This document shows, piece after piece, positions 54,141-64,000 of a stretch of 64,000 bases of DNA. The stretch is from Clarkia xantiana subsp. parviflora (lineage: Eukaryota > Streptophyta > Magnoliopsida > Myrtales > Onagraceae), in the NCBI GenBank assembly GCA_036873135.1, contig JAPTYO010000001.1, positions 45,904,774 to 45,968,773 on the forward strand, written 5' to 3'. Each line of letters begins with the position of its first letter. Position 1 is the stretch's first letter. The notes below the pieces were generated by a model. That model was not told where the DNA came from. It did no database searches and saw only the letters and a program-made list of their open reading frames with translations. A program made the position numbers and the translations under genes.

Positions 54141-57023
54141 TGTATTTTATGAATCTATCATGGAACACTTTAAAATATCTCATTTAGCATGCTAATTTTC
54201 TGTCTAATAATTTTACGAAAATTATATCTAACGTAGCAATATACTAGTACTTTGAAAGTTAGTAAGTAGGCAAAAGAAAATCATATTCAATATAGATTTG
54301 TAGTTAGGTCAAAATTTAGATGGTGATTTAGTTATTAAACTTTTTCTACAAATATAATTTGCTTTATTATCCTGCTGATCCCAAAATTCGTGTTTGCCTT
54401 CATATCTCTGTATCTCGAGCAAACATCTCTGAAAGTGAACCTATATATATCACATATCCGACTATATATAAGAATCAACGGTCGATCAAAGAGATTATTG
54501 AAAAAGTAGGTACTAAGATTAATTTGGGTCAATCTTGAGTGCAAAATTAAGTGGTTGGTCCCAAGAGATATAATTGCAACCCAAAATTAGTAAAGACCCA
54601 TCTATCTACGTAAAACAAGGTGGAAACGTAGCAGATACTACGTAGACTAAACGCTACACATGTGAGGAACTTGAACCGTTCATACTTCATACCGTGCATG
54701 ATTTTCGTTCCCAAATGTACGAAATTTAAATGTATGTTTTGATTGTTTATTAGTTCTGCTAAAAAAAATCAGATCGTGAGTAGATGAATCCAGATATTAT
54801 GTAATAAGATACCTTTAGAGTTATTCTTTTGTTGGTTGTATGATATTATTAAGAAGCTGATGGAAAATATATATAATAATTAAGAAGCTCAACTTAAATA
54901 GTAGTTTTTATTTCAAAATTAGAGTAAAAATCACATGATTTTACAGTGGCATTTGAATACTTGATTGATTTTTTAACTTATGAATGCTTTTTCTGGTAAC
55001 CCCAGAACTAGACATGGGGATTCCGTGTATGCTTTGCGTATATGTGATTTGACACGTCTAAACAAAGTTGCATGATAACAAATCTTTTTAAAATTAGTCC
55101 AATAATTTAGATTTAGGAGATTTATATAGTAAGAGTAATGTGAAGAGACAAATCACAAGCAACAAACTGAGTAGATGAAATATAAATGTAGCGGTTCAGC
55201 CTTCAATGCTTCGTCGCTTAAAATTAGAGGTTATGAGCAATTTAAATAATTTCAGAAATTTTAAAATAAAAAAAAATATTCATAATCAAATTTACTCTTT
55301 ACAAAAAATGACCCATTGTGAGTATAAATTATTCTAAATATAAAAATGACCCTACTGTTGCTTACTTGCTGTTCAAGATACTTATATAAATAGCTATAGT
55401 TCAGTACAGATTGCAAATAACGTTGTATAATGAATGAATCAAGTTTTCTTTCGATGATTCCCTCACATTACACTTAGGACACTAAGTAGGAAAAAAGATT
55501 AAATGACAGAGAAGATATTAGTCTATATACAATGGCGAATCTAGAAGGTTCACAATGGGGTTACGTTATATATATATATATATATTTTTTGTGAAGATTA
55601 ACAATTTCCTTATTATTATTTTTTTGTAAAAATACATGTTTTAAAACGATGAAAATTAGTACTTTCTTCAACTACTTATTCAAAATTGTCGTTAAATACT
55701 TTTCAAATGAACAATATTAACTAAGCACAAATAAACCGTATTTGCTTGTGCACAGTTACAATTTAGTCAAATTAGACTAGAACCAGTCGTGGGTCAATTG
55801 AGTCTCAATCGAGTCAAGACACTATTATAACACGTATACAAGTTATTAGATCTCGATTTAGATATTTAGAAAAGTATTTGGTTAATTTTGTAAGTTTAAA
55901 ACGTACTACTTGACAAATTTGGACGAGTGATTGAAAAGAGTATCAATTATCATTGTTTTGAAACATGTTGTATATTTTAAAACATATTGGTACTAAAATT
56001 TTGTAGTTATAACAAAAGAGTGATAAATAATAAAACGTACAAACATACGATTTAAGTGAAAAGCCCCAAATTTAAAATTGATGAACTTTTTTTCTGAATG
56101 GATTGAATAATAGTGTTACAAAATATTAATTACAAAACGTATTAGAGTAGAGCTCGAGCATTATATGGAGTGTGTAGGAATAGTACGTGAGCGTGAGTGT
56201 TTCTCTCACCATAATATAAGCCCAACATAAGGAGTATATTTATTATTAGATAATGGGCTTGGTAGGAAATATGATTTTAGAGCCTTAATGCTATTGATGT
56301 AAATTTTGCTCAAACCTAGTGAATAGAATATGAAAACAATTTTGTACTACATTAAATAAGTTTTGCTCAATGTTCACCACTCCTAAGAATACCTTAGAAT
56401 GAGATGGGCGAAAATGACTTAAGAAAACTGTGATCTGCACGGAACTTAGTAAAAATAAACAATTTTGTTGTTCGGTCGATTTTTATACCAATCTTGGTTT
56501 GTGCATAATTACGGGTTAATTTGAGTTATTACATGTTAAATACCGAAACTCAACTAACTTCGTTAATTCTTAAATTTTAGGATATTAAAATCTAGTCATT
56601 CGACTTTGTTAAATTTATATATTTACCCTATGTAAGTCCAACATTATCGGCTCGGAGAGAGAGCTAAGAGGTTATCTCGAGCCGTTGCCAACTTTTGAGA
56701 CTTGATACTTCAGTCCCCACTCTCTTTTATGTGACTCACACTAGTACTCCTTAAGTGCAACTAATAAAGTAATTACTTAAAATTGAGATTGTCAATGTTT
56801 GTAAAGCATGCGATAATATTTGGTAAATACAAATTCATGTAAAAGAAATGGTAGATGATAATTAGAATAAGCTTACTAGCTCTGATATCAAATGTTGGAA
56901 CTTACACTCTCAAAGTATATAAATACTTTATATTATATGAGTTGGTTGATTTTATGATTACATTAATTACACAAACCTTCATAAAGAATTGGTTTTACAA
57001 TAACCTTCCCCTTTTAATAATTA
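54141..57023. other. Intergenic, AT-rich, old repeats
   Basis: Contains the inverted partner (54985-55165) of the repeat at 12215-12395 and the partner (55640-56000) of the repeat at 47440-47850. A TA run lies at 55567-55586. No gene supported. Confidence 0.45.
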
Positions 57024-57788
57024 CTAGGTGCATTTCCCGCGCATCGCGCGGGGTGACTTACCAAATATGTATAATTAACAAACTAATATTCGATAAAATT
57101 TATACTGACTATTTGTAATATGTTGAAACACTATTTTTAAATAAAATATCAGTCTAAAATTTGAAAAAGTAAACGAAAGACTGAAAATTTTAGATGCCCG
57201 TACCGCATACTACCTTTGATCGTCGGATCCGTGTCAAGCGTATGTTTTTCAACAGATATGGCTTCGATGACCACCGACGATATCTCCTCGGAGAAAGAGA
57301 TGGCTCTGTCACTGAGACTGTCAGCCGCCCGTACCGCCTGGTATCTTCGTTCGCCGGCTCCGCGTCAAGCGTCTGTTAAAAATCAGCGGAAATTTAATTT
57401 CGATTAATTACATATATTGAATCTTGAACGGTCCGAAATTTTAATTGTGATTAATGACATAGATTGAATCTTGAACGGTTCGAAATCAGAGAAATTTTAA
57501 TTGTGATTAATTGCATACATTGAATCTTGAACGGTCCGAAATTTTAATTGCGATTAATTGTATACATTGAATCTCGAACGGTTCGAAAATCAGCAAAATT
57601 TTAATTGTGATTAATTGCAACTTAAAAACCCTCAGCTTCCTAGTGCAATCAATGCTATGGATTTAATGACTACAAAACTCTTAGCTCAATTGTCATAAAT
57701 GCATCGTTTAACGTAAAAAATAAAATTATCGGCTTCACATTCACTGTGTTATTATATTTCCTTCAGAATTTATAATATTATATATAGA
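57024..57788 (-). mobile_element. Non-autonomous Helitron, copy B
   Basis: Starts TC (minus strand) at 57788 after A and ends CTAG at 57024 before T. A near-perfect hairpin (cccgcgcatcgcgcggg) lies a few bases inside the end. Aligns with copy A (17225-17966) throughout, including the GC-rich block (57194-57379) and four tacattgaatcttgaacggt-like units. Copy B has the better-preserved hairpin. Confidence 0.8.
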
Positions 57789-58219
57789 TACTAATCATAA
57801 TACTAACTTATTTCCAATCATAAGAAAAAATTATGAATTATTTAGCTAATAATAAAACTTTAACTATTAAAAGATTATTTTAATTATATCTAACAATGGT
57901 CTGCTATTATAAGTTATAGAAAGTAGAAACCTTCGTTTCATTGTGATTCGTGAGCATGGACGCATCTAAACTCCAAGCCAAACAGAAGCTGACATATTGA
58001 AGCATCATCTATCGATCAATTAAGAGTAGAGATCTACAGTTTATTACTATTCTTTATTATTTCCTCCAGCTGAAAATATCCTCCTTTCTAACTTGGAAGC
58101 TTTTAAATGCCACCCTACAAAACCTCCACATCCGTTCTTTGTTAACACACACACATATATATAAGCATCCGAAATCACGATATCTCTGCAACGATATCTA
58201 TTCAACTATATATATCATA
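57789..58219 (+). promoter_or_regulatory. Upstream region of the carbonic anhydrase gene
   Basis: Follows Helitron B directly. A TATA-like acacatatatataagc near 58150-58165 lies about 60 bp before the start codon and is the best core-promoter candidate. The Helitron therefore sits within 450 bp of the start. Confidence 0.45.
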
Positions 58220-61200
58220 ATGGGAAGAGGATACAGTCTCTTGCTTAGCGCTCTCTTCTTGGTCATAATAACCCAAACCGCGGTGTCACAGGAAGTCGGT
58301 AAGTTGATGATGGTGGTTTCGTGCATCACTACTTATCATCATGCATGGGGTTTGATGCATAGATATAGATATAACGCCCCAAGTCCACGATTGTTTGTTC
58401 TCACTAGTCCAACTTAGTCTGACGGAATATATTACCCTCACTTAAGTTCGAAAAATGATAAATTCATATTTACTTGTATAGTACCCTCTTTTGCTTATAT
58501 GAGAACAAAATCACTTTTTTTTTTTTTTTTTTTTTCTAATGTGGTACTCGATACATGTATGGTCTCATACTTTAAAAAAAAGTTCACATGACTAGTTATT
58601 ATTTTATGGTGATGAAGCCTTTTAACCGGCAAGTCCGAACACGGTCGATATAAGTACATAACACCCCGAATCTGATGAACTGTCCTTAGTGGAGGTAGAA
58701 TTGGTCCGGCCCTGATTGGAACTGGTTAAACAGTTCCGGTCCGACCCATTTTTACCTAAAGTTTAAACTTGAACAACTTGACCGGTTGTTGTGAACCGGT
58801 TCCGGACTACTTTTGTAAAAAGTAGTCTGATTCAGTCCAGAATCAGTCGGACCCGTTTTCATATGCAGATTTACACTTTTTTTAAACAAAAAAACCAGTC
58901 CAAAACTAAACTGGTCCAAAATAGTATGATCCAGTTCAAATGCGATTGTTAGACAAGTATACTAACGGTTCTTAGTCCGGTTTCTCCCCTCGAAAATCTG
59001 GTATGTTTGATATCGATTCCAAACAGTTCGGTTTCAGACCAGTTTTTTTTGTCCATTCTTAATTGTTCTCACTAATTCAATCCAGCGTAACAGAGCATGC
59101 ATGTTGTCTTCACTTTTAGGTAAAGTTTAATAAACGGTGTGATGGTGTTGCATGTATAGAGGATCAGAAGGATTTTAACTACGTACCGGGAAGTGCGAGG
59201 GGGCCGGAGCGGTGGGGGATGCTCCGACCGGAATGGAGCGCGTGCATGAACGGAACAATGCAATCCCCTATTGATCTCGTCCATGACAGGGTCCAAGTTG
59301 TCTCATCTTTGGCCAAACTTAACATCACATACAACCCTTCTAATGCCACTCTCTTAAATAGAGGCCATGATGTCACGGTATTTCTTAATCATTATATACC
59401 ATACATACATATATATCATTATTAATTTTCTTCATTAAATGAAATTTATTTTAATTATACTTAGTTAACATGCAATCATTAACTGCAGCTTCAATGGGAA
59501 GGAGAAGCGGGTTTTGTACATATAAATGGAACTCAGTATCTACTCCGCCAATGTCACTGGCATTCTCCAGCTGAGCATACTGTCAATGGTAGAAGGTATA
59601 ATATAATATTCCATATTGGGCCGAGTCAAACCTAACAGGTCAACGTAGAATAACTATATATTTTTACAAGTGGGGTTTCATCATAAAACTAATTGGTTAT
59701 AGGAGGAGGTAGCTCTCATTTACTTATATGGTGCTCTAATATCCAAATTACCACCGGTGTGGTATTATAACACACAGTGGATATTCAACATAACATATAT
59801 GTGCTTCACTTGTTATATTTATTTAACTACTATATACTATATATTTTAAAATGTTTCGTTATATTGACTTACCAAAGTTGAATGAAAAGTGATGTGAATC
59901 GTAAGCTCATAAATGTTATTTTTCACTATGTTCATGTACATATTTTCATAATATTCTTTGAAAAAAAAAATATTGTTCTTCATTTTCAAATTTGATCTTT
60001 GACCTAAATATGTAATTAACCCTTATATGATCTTAACTTTCTCATCTATTGACACTAACTTAACAAATAATAATTTGTATATAACTATATATATAGGTAT
60101 GCTCTAGAAGTGCACTTGGTTCATGAGAGCTCCGACGGAGAAGTAGCCGTCATTGGCATAATGTACAAGATTGGGGCATCGAACCCATTCTTATCATCGG
60201 TAAAGTTAATTACAGTTGTTAGTGGGTGATTTCGATTACATAATATATGTATATTTACATATTGCGTTAGAAATGTAATTATTAAGATTATTTTGGATGG
60301 TGTTTTTTCAGTTTATGGATGATATAATAGATATGGGCAAGAGTGGAGAGTCGAGAAGGGAAGTCGGGTTGGTTGACCCGATGGGACTAAATCCAGAAAG
60401 CTGCCAGTACTACCGTTATATAGGCTCACTTACAACTCCTCCATGCACGCAGAATGTCGTATGGACTATTCTACGTCAGGTATCTATATATCATTACATA
60501 CTGTCGTTGTCTGCTATTAGTCTAGATTTAATTATCAAGTTGTCATTTAATATTTAGCTAGTTGAAGTTAAACAAATTGTTAACTATTTTCTTATCACAC
60601 ATTATTTGTTTGACTGTCCAATTATCAGTTAGTAAATTGCTATATTTTTATTCATCGCTTTGTTGGACACATAACTCATTCAGTTTAAATGAGACAAAAG
60701 TCCTAATAAAGCTACCAATTTTTATACACCGAAACTTAAGCTAGCAAAATATTAAAAAAAAATTAAGCTAGCAATTTGTCGATTTCTCACGACTCATCAA
60801 CTAGCTAGCAAACTCACAGTTATATATATAGCTAAAGCTGATAATTTCTTATGCAACAATTAACACAATACACACACGAAAATATTGTATTTGTACATGT
60901 ATGTATATAACAAAACGATAACACGTTAGCACTAACATGATAACATGAGAGGTGGTTCGTGTGTCGTATTCGTGCGGTTAATTAAGCCTAGTTCTTGTGT
61001 ATTTCTTTGAATACTTCCGATGTAATAACTTTTTAATCTCTCCAACTAGTTTTTAAAGTTTTAGAGTTTTGTTATTTTTGTATTAAGTACTTGTGAAATA
61101 TATGATACATTAACACATAGTTACTGAAGTTCATTGATGATTTAATTAAGGTGTACAAGTGACTAGCTAATTTAACATGACACAATAACAAAACATGAAT

Positions 61201-61556
61201 AAGCACAATTTGCCATCACCTAGCTATATGATATATATATATAGCTCATAAGTATATGTATGACTGACAAGTATATATATATCAGGTGAGAACTGTTACA
61301 AGAAAACAAGTGAAACTGCTGCGTGATGCTGTTCATGATGTAAGTATACAAAAATTATTGATGGTATTACAATATCTCATTTGGCTTGCTTTATTTATAC
61401 ATATATAATATGCATGGATCTCAATGATCTGGAGACGCGTTGATTTAGAGTTTAATTTCATCTTAACTGCAGGATGCAAAATCCAATGCGAGACCAACCC
61501 AAGAAATAAACGGTCGCATACTCAAGCTGTATAGACCACCAAAGAGGGACTTATGA
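58220..61556 (+). CDS. ACA: Alpha carbonic anhydrase, secreted
   Basis: Seven exons join in frame: 58220-58298, 59160-59377, 59489-59595, 60097-60199, 60312-60479, 61286-61339 and 61473-61556, giving 270 residues with GT-AG introns. Residues 1-24 are a signal peptide ([19 protein letters not shown]). The enzyme hydrates CO2 to bicarbonate. Zinc ligands are His122, His124 ([11 protein letters not shown]) and His141 (EVHLVH). The proton-shuttle His is His96 (NRGHDV), with Glu128 and SLTTPPC (208-214) also present. Cys55 and Cys200 could form the usual disulfide. Four Asn-x-Ser/Thr sites (57, 81, 88, 112) fit passage through the ER. All catalytic residues are present, so the protein should be active in the cell wall, vacuole or plastid; which one cannot be told from sequence. 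Confidence 0.93.
58690..59050. repeat. CCGGTTC-rich block in carbonic anhydrase intron 1
   Basis: Dense in ggtccgg, aaccggttccgg and cagtccaaaac motifs, resembling 43210-43530. Probably a diverged hAT-like insertion, but I could not identify clean ends or a target duplication. A poly(T) run lies just upstream (58518-58535). Confidence 0.4.
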
Positions 61557-61571
61557 CAAGCCTAATTATTA

Positions 61572-61606
61572 CTAGTGGCTTTCCCCGCGCACAGCGCGGG
61601 TTGATG
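61572..61606 (-). mobile_element. Helitron 3' terminus, second family
   Basis: On the minus strand a hairpin (cccgcgctgtgcgcggg) is followed by gaaagccACTAG next to T, the Helitron 3' signature. The internal sequence differs from copies A and B. The 5' end (to the right) could not be located, so only the terminus is annotated. It begins 15 bp after the carbonic anhydrase stop codon. Confidence 0.6.
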
Positions 61607-62734
61607 ATTAATTTTATTTTATTATGTTGGATAGAATTTTAGGTTTTATTTGTTTAATTTGAAATTGAATTAAACCTGGTTATTTACATTTTGTTGTGAT
61701 GTGTTTTTTTCATGGTTAAGGAATGTAGAAATATATTTATTTAAATATTATCATGTGTAAATAATGTAGTTGAGTATGTATATAAAATGATAGTTTATCA
61801 ATGAAGATATTGGACATTGGTTTGTAATGATGCGATTGATGAGTCATTTTTTTAAATTACTAAATCTTAAGTCTTTACCCCTATATGTATGTTCTAATAA
61901 GTATATACTTTGTACTATATAATTCTTTAAATATACATAGTATATATATAAAATTGATTTTTTTATTATATGGGATATTATAATTTAAAAAATATACATG
62001 ATGATTTACATTATTTGATATGAAAAGAAATTAATAAATTTTATATTTTATAGATAATAAATAATAATGCGACAAACCCCACTTTGGTCTATATGGATTA
62101 AAACTTATATGTACGTACGATCAAAAAAATTAATTATATTTATGATTAGTATTTTGTTATCATGATATCATAAGATAAAATAGTTCAAAAGGTCTAATGA
62201 ACTCGAAGAAATCTAAGGTACAATAAAATAATTGTTGCAAAAAAAATAAATACAATATGGCATAAAATTTAGTAGAAATGTATAAACCTCTTAACAGGGA
62301 GAATTTGAAGACACCTAATAAAAATGGAAAAAATATACCTAAGAAACGAATAGGGGCCAAAAAACACATGAATATGGTATAAAGTACATAAATTAAAATA
62401 AAGAAACATAATAGATTTGTAATATTATCAAGCAGAATAAATATTGTCATTAGCAATTTTATATTCTGAACTACAAACTATATTTGCAATAGATTAATAA
62501 AAATAATATAGGAATTAAATCTTTAATTTAAAGGGCAAATGTAACAATCTGATTAATCTGATTAATAGTAAATAAATAATTCACAAAAGACTACATATAG
62601 ATATTTAGGAAATCGACTTACATGTTAGTGTTAAAGAAATATGGAATATTATTTACTAAAAGAATAAAATAAAATAAAACATATAGGTGAAAAGATCTAT
62701 TAGCAAGGAAAGGAAAGATATTTAAAATTTAAAA

Positions 62735-62801
<67 letters not shown>

Positions 62802-62946
62802 TGTGAATAAAAATAAAACAAAGTTAACGTACGTGTCATAATCCACTACTAAACATACCATACATATATGTGATTATTATTCGTAAGTGGAAGAATATTA
62901 AATCTTAAACATGCATGTCATAACTATTCATATGTGATTATTGTAT
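61607..62946. other. AT-rich, probably Helitron interior, with TA microsatellite
   Basis: Very AT-rich. A 60 bp pure (TA)n run lies at 62739-62798. A minus-strand open frame at 62160-62456 is a low-complexity, hydrophobic by-product of A-rich sequence and is not a gene in my view. Confidence 0.45.
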
Positions 62947-63144
62947 GTATATGGTAATTATTTATTGTGTAGTCTTAAATTTGAATGGTCTTCCTAAATT
63001 TTTTTCTTTCAAATTTCCTACGTGAATAATTTATTCTTAATTAGTATATATGGTAATTATTTATTGTGTAGTCTTAAATTTGAATGGTCTTCCTAAATTT
63101 TTTTCTTTCAAATTTCCTACGTGAATAATTTATTCTTAATTAGT
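62947..63144. repeat. 99 bp perfect tandem duplication
   Basis: tggtaattatttattgtgta begins at 62952 and again at 63051, a period of 99. The two copies look identical over the full unit. Non-coding, and recent by its lack of differences. Confidence 0.85.
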
Positions 63145-63493
63145 ATTGAATTGTTTAATTTGCATTTTTAACCAAGAAACTCCTATATAGAAACTTTTTT
63201 TTTTTGTAAACGTCCTATATAGAAACCATTTTCTTTACTATATAGAAATCATTTTCTCCTTTAACTATTAATTTATTAATTATTCAATATCAAATATTAT
63301 AAAAAAAAATGTTAAATATTCCTTTCGTAGTATATATAATAGTCGAGAACATCTGTAAAGAAAATTTAGGAACTAATTTTATCTAAGGGGAAAGTAAATG
63401 TAGAAAAGTGATAGCTAGGTTTAATTGATAATCAAAGGTCACAAGCGGCAGTCAGCACTAAGACATAGACACTTGAGACTTGAGAGAGGAGTG
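63145..63493 (+). other. Possible promoter/5' UTR of the right-edge gene
   Basis: AT-rich, with atatagaaac repeats around 63183-63250, then a transition to balanced composition at about 63430. No binding sites could be supported. Confidence 0.35.
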
Positions 63494-63579
63494 ATGGAAG
63501 AGATAAGAGGGATCTGGAGGGTTTCAGAGCTCCGTCAGCTCTCTTCCGGCCGCGTTGTCGACTCTTTTCTGACCGCAAG
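63494..63579 (+). CDS. Possible first exon of an unidentified gene
   Basis: An ATG opens a 28-codon reading (MEEIRGIWRVSELRQLSSG...) that ends at a donor-like AAG/GTGACC at 63579; without splicing it stops two bases later. The preceding leader (acttgagagaggagtg) and the shift to balanced base composition look like a plant 5' UTR. I do not recognise the peptide and the rest of the gene would lie beyond the window or in the following 420 bp. It could equally be a chance frame. Confidence 0.3.
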
Positions 63580-64000
63580 GTGACCTCCACACTGGCATTA
63601 GAGAGAGACCGGCCTTAACCAAGGCGTATTGTTCATCTTCGTTTGCGTACGTACCTTGTAGATCTGAGTGCGAACCCTTTGGGTTCGAATCCCAACTTGA
63701 CTATGTATTTTCTTCTTTAAAACCTGTAGTGGACGTAGAGACACATGTGGATACAGAAGATCTGAGTGGAGACGGCAGTGAAAGCTGGAGATCTCGGTTT
63801 GAACCAGGAGATCTGGATTCGAAAACTCATATTGGGATGTTTGAATTTTTCATGCTTGCATGAATCCGCTGACGATTTCTTCCATTATGATGAGGTTCCA
63901 ACAATCGGTATTGAAGGTATCGAGCCCTGACTCCATGATCAATAGAAGGTTAGCAAGATTTTTAGACTAATTGATTGGATATGATTTAATTACAGTAATT
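63580..64000. other. Right edge, unassigned
   Basis: Contains gggttcgaatcccaac (63681-63696), a perfect match to a tRNA B box/T-arm, but no acceptor stem or A box around it. Otherwise intron-like or intergenic sequence. Confidence 0.35.

Noticed and set aside
62160..62456. Hydrophobic 98-residue frame as a membrane protein
   Set aside because: Derived from A/T-rich low-complexity DNA; Phe/Leu/Ile richness is expected from composition and no homologue is recognised.
63681..63696. tRNA gene suggested by gggttcgaatcccaac
   Set aside because: Only the T-arm/B box is present; no A box, anticodon arm or acceptor stem could be folded around it.

Overview
This 64 kb window looks like nuclear DNA of a flowering plant, most likely a eudicot. 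The genes are spliced with GT-AG introns, the intergenic DNA is AT-rich, and the families present are plant ones: SAUR, a low-phytic-acid/2-phosphoglycerate-kinase-like gene and a secreted alpha carbonic anhydrase. The transposons are plant lineages: Ty3/Gypsy Tat, Ty1/Copia, Helitron, hAT, PIF/Harbinger-type MITEs, MULE-type foldback elements and a SINE. I cannot name the species.

Layout. 0.3-7.4 kb is an old, non-coding LTR retrotransposon built largely of tandem repeats. A solo Copia LTR follows at 8.0-8.6 kb, then a SAUR gene on the minus strand at 10.1-10.6 kb. 11-19.4 kb is a graveyard of small elements: two MITEs, two hAT-like elements, a SINE, a Helitron and a poly(A)-tailed retroposon, four of them with target-site duplications. 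The LPA1/2-PGK-like gene (seven coding exons, 756 aa, minus strand) occupies 20.2-24.2 kb.

24.9-46.8 kb is one decayed Copia element on the minus strand, split by nested insertions. The main one is an 11.2 kb Tat-lineage Gypsy element (30760-41955), very young by its near-identical LTRs. It has an intact 1300-residue pol and an intact-looking spliced antisense gene, but no gag. A foldback MULE sits in the Copia leader and a 1.14 kb TRIM-like element sits in its 5' LTR. 49.0-49.9 kb is a second foldback MULE. 50.2-53.7 kb is a non-coding relative of the Tat element containing a 13 x 27 bp array. A second copy of the Helitron lies at 57.0-57.8 kb. An alpha carbonic anhydrase gene (seven exons, 270 aa, plus strand) lies at 58.2-61.6 kb, with a Helitron terminus starting 15 bp after its stop codon. 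A possible first exon of another gene lies near the right edge.

How the parts relate. The three host genes are independent; nothing suggests co-regulation. The most interesting material is the Tat pair: a gag-less but apparently recently mobile element and a coding-free relative. Their LTRs align in outline and carry unrelated palindrome arrays at the same U3 position. Exon coordinates were worked out by hand from splice sites and reading frame. Repeat boundaries were found by eye; identity statements are estimates unless a count is given.
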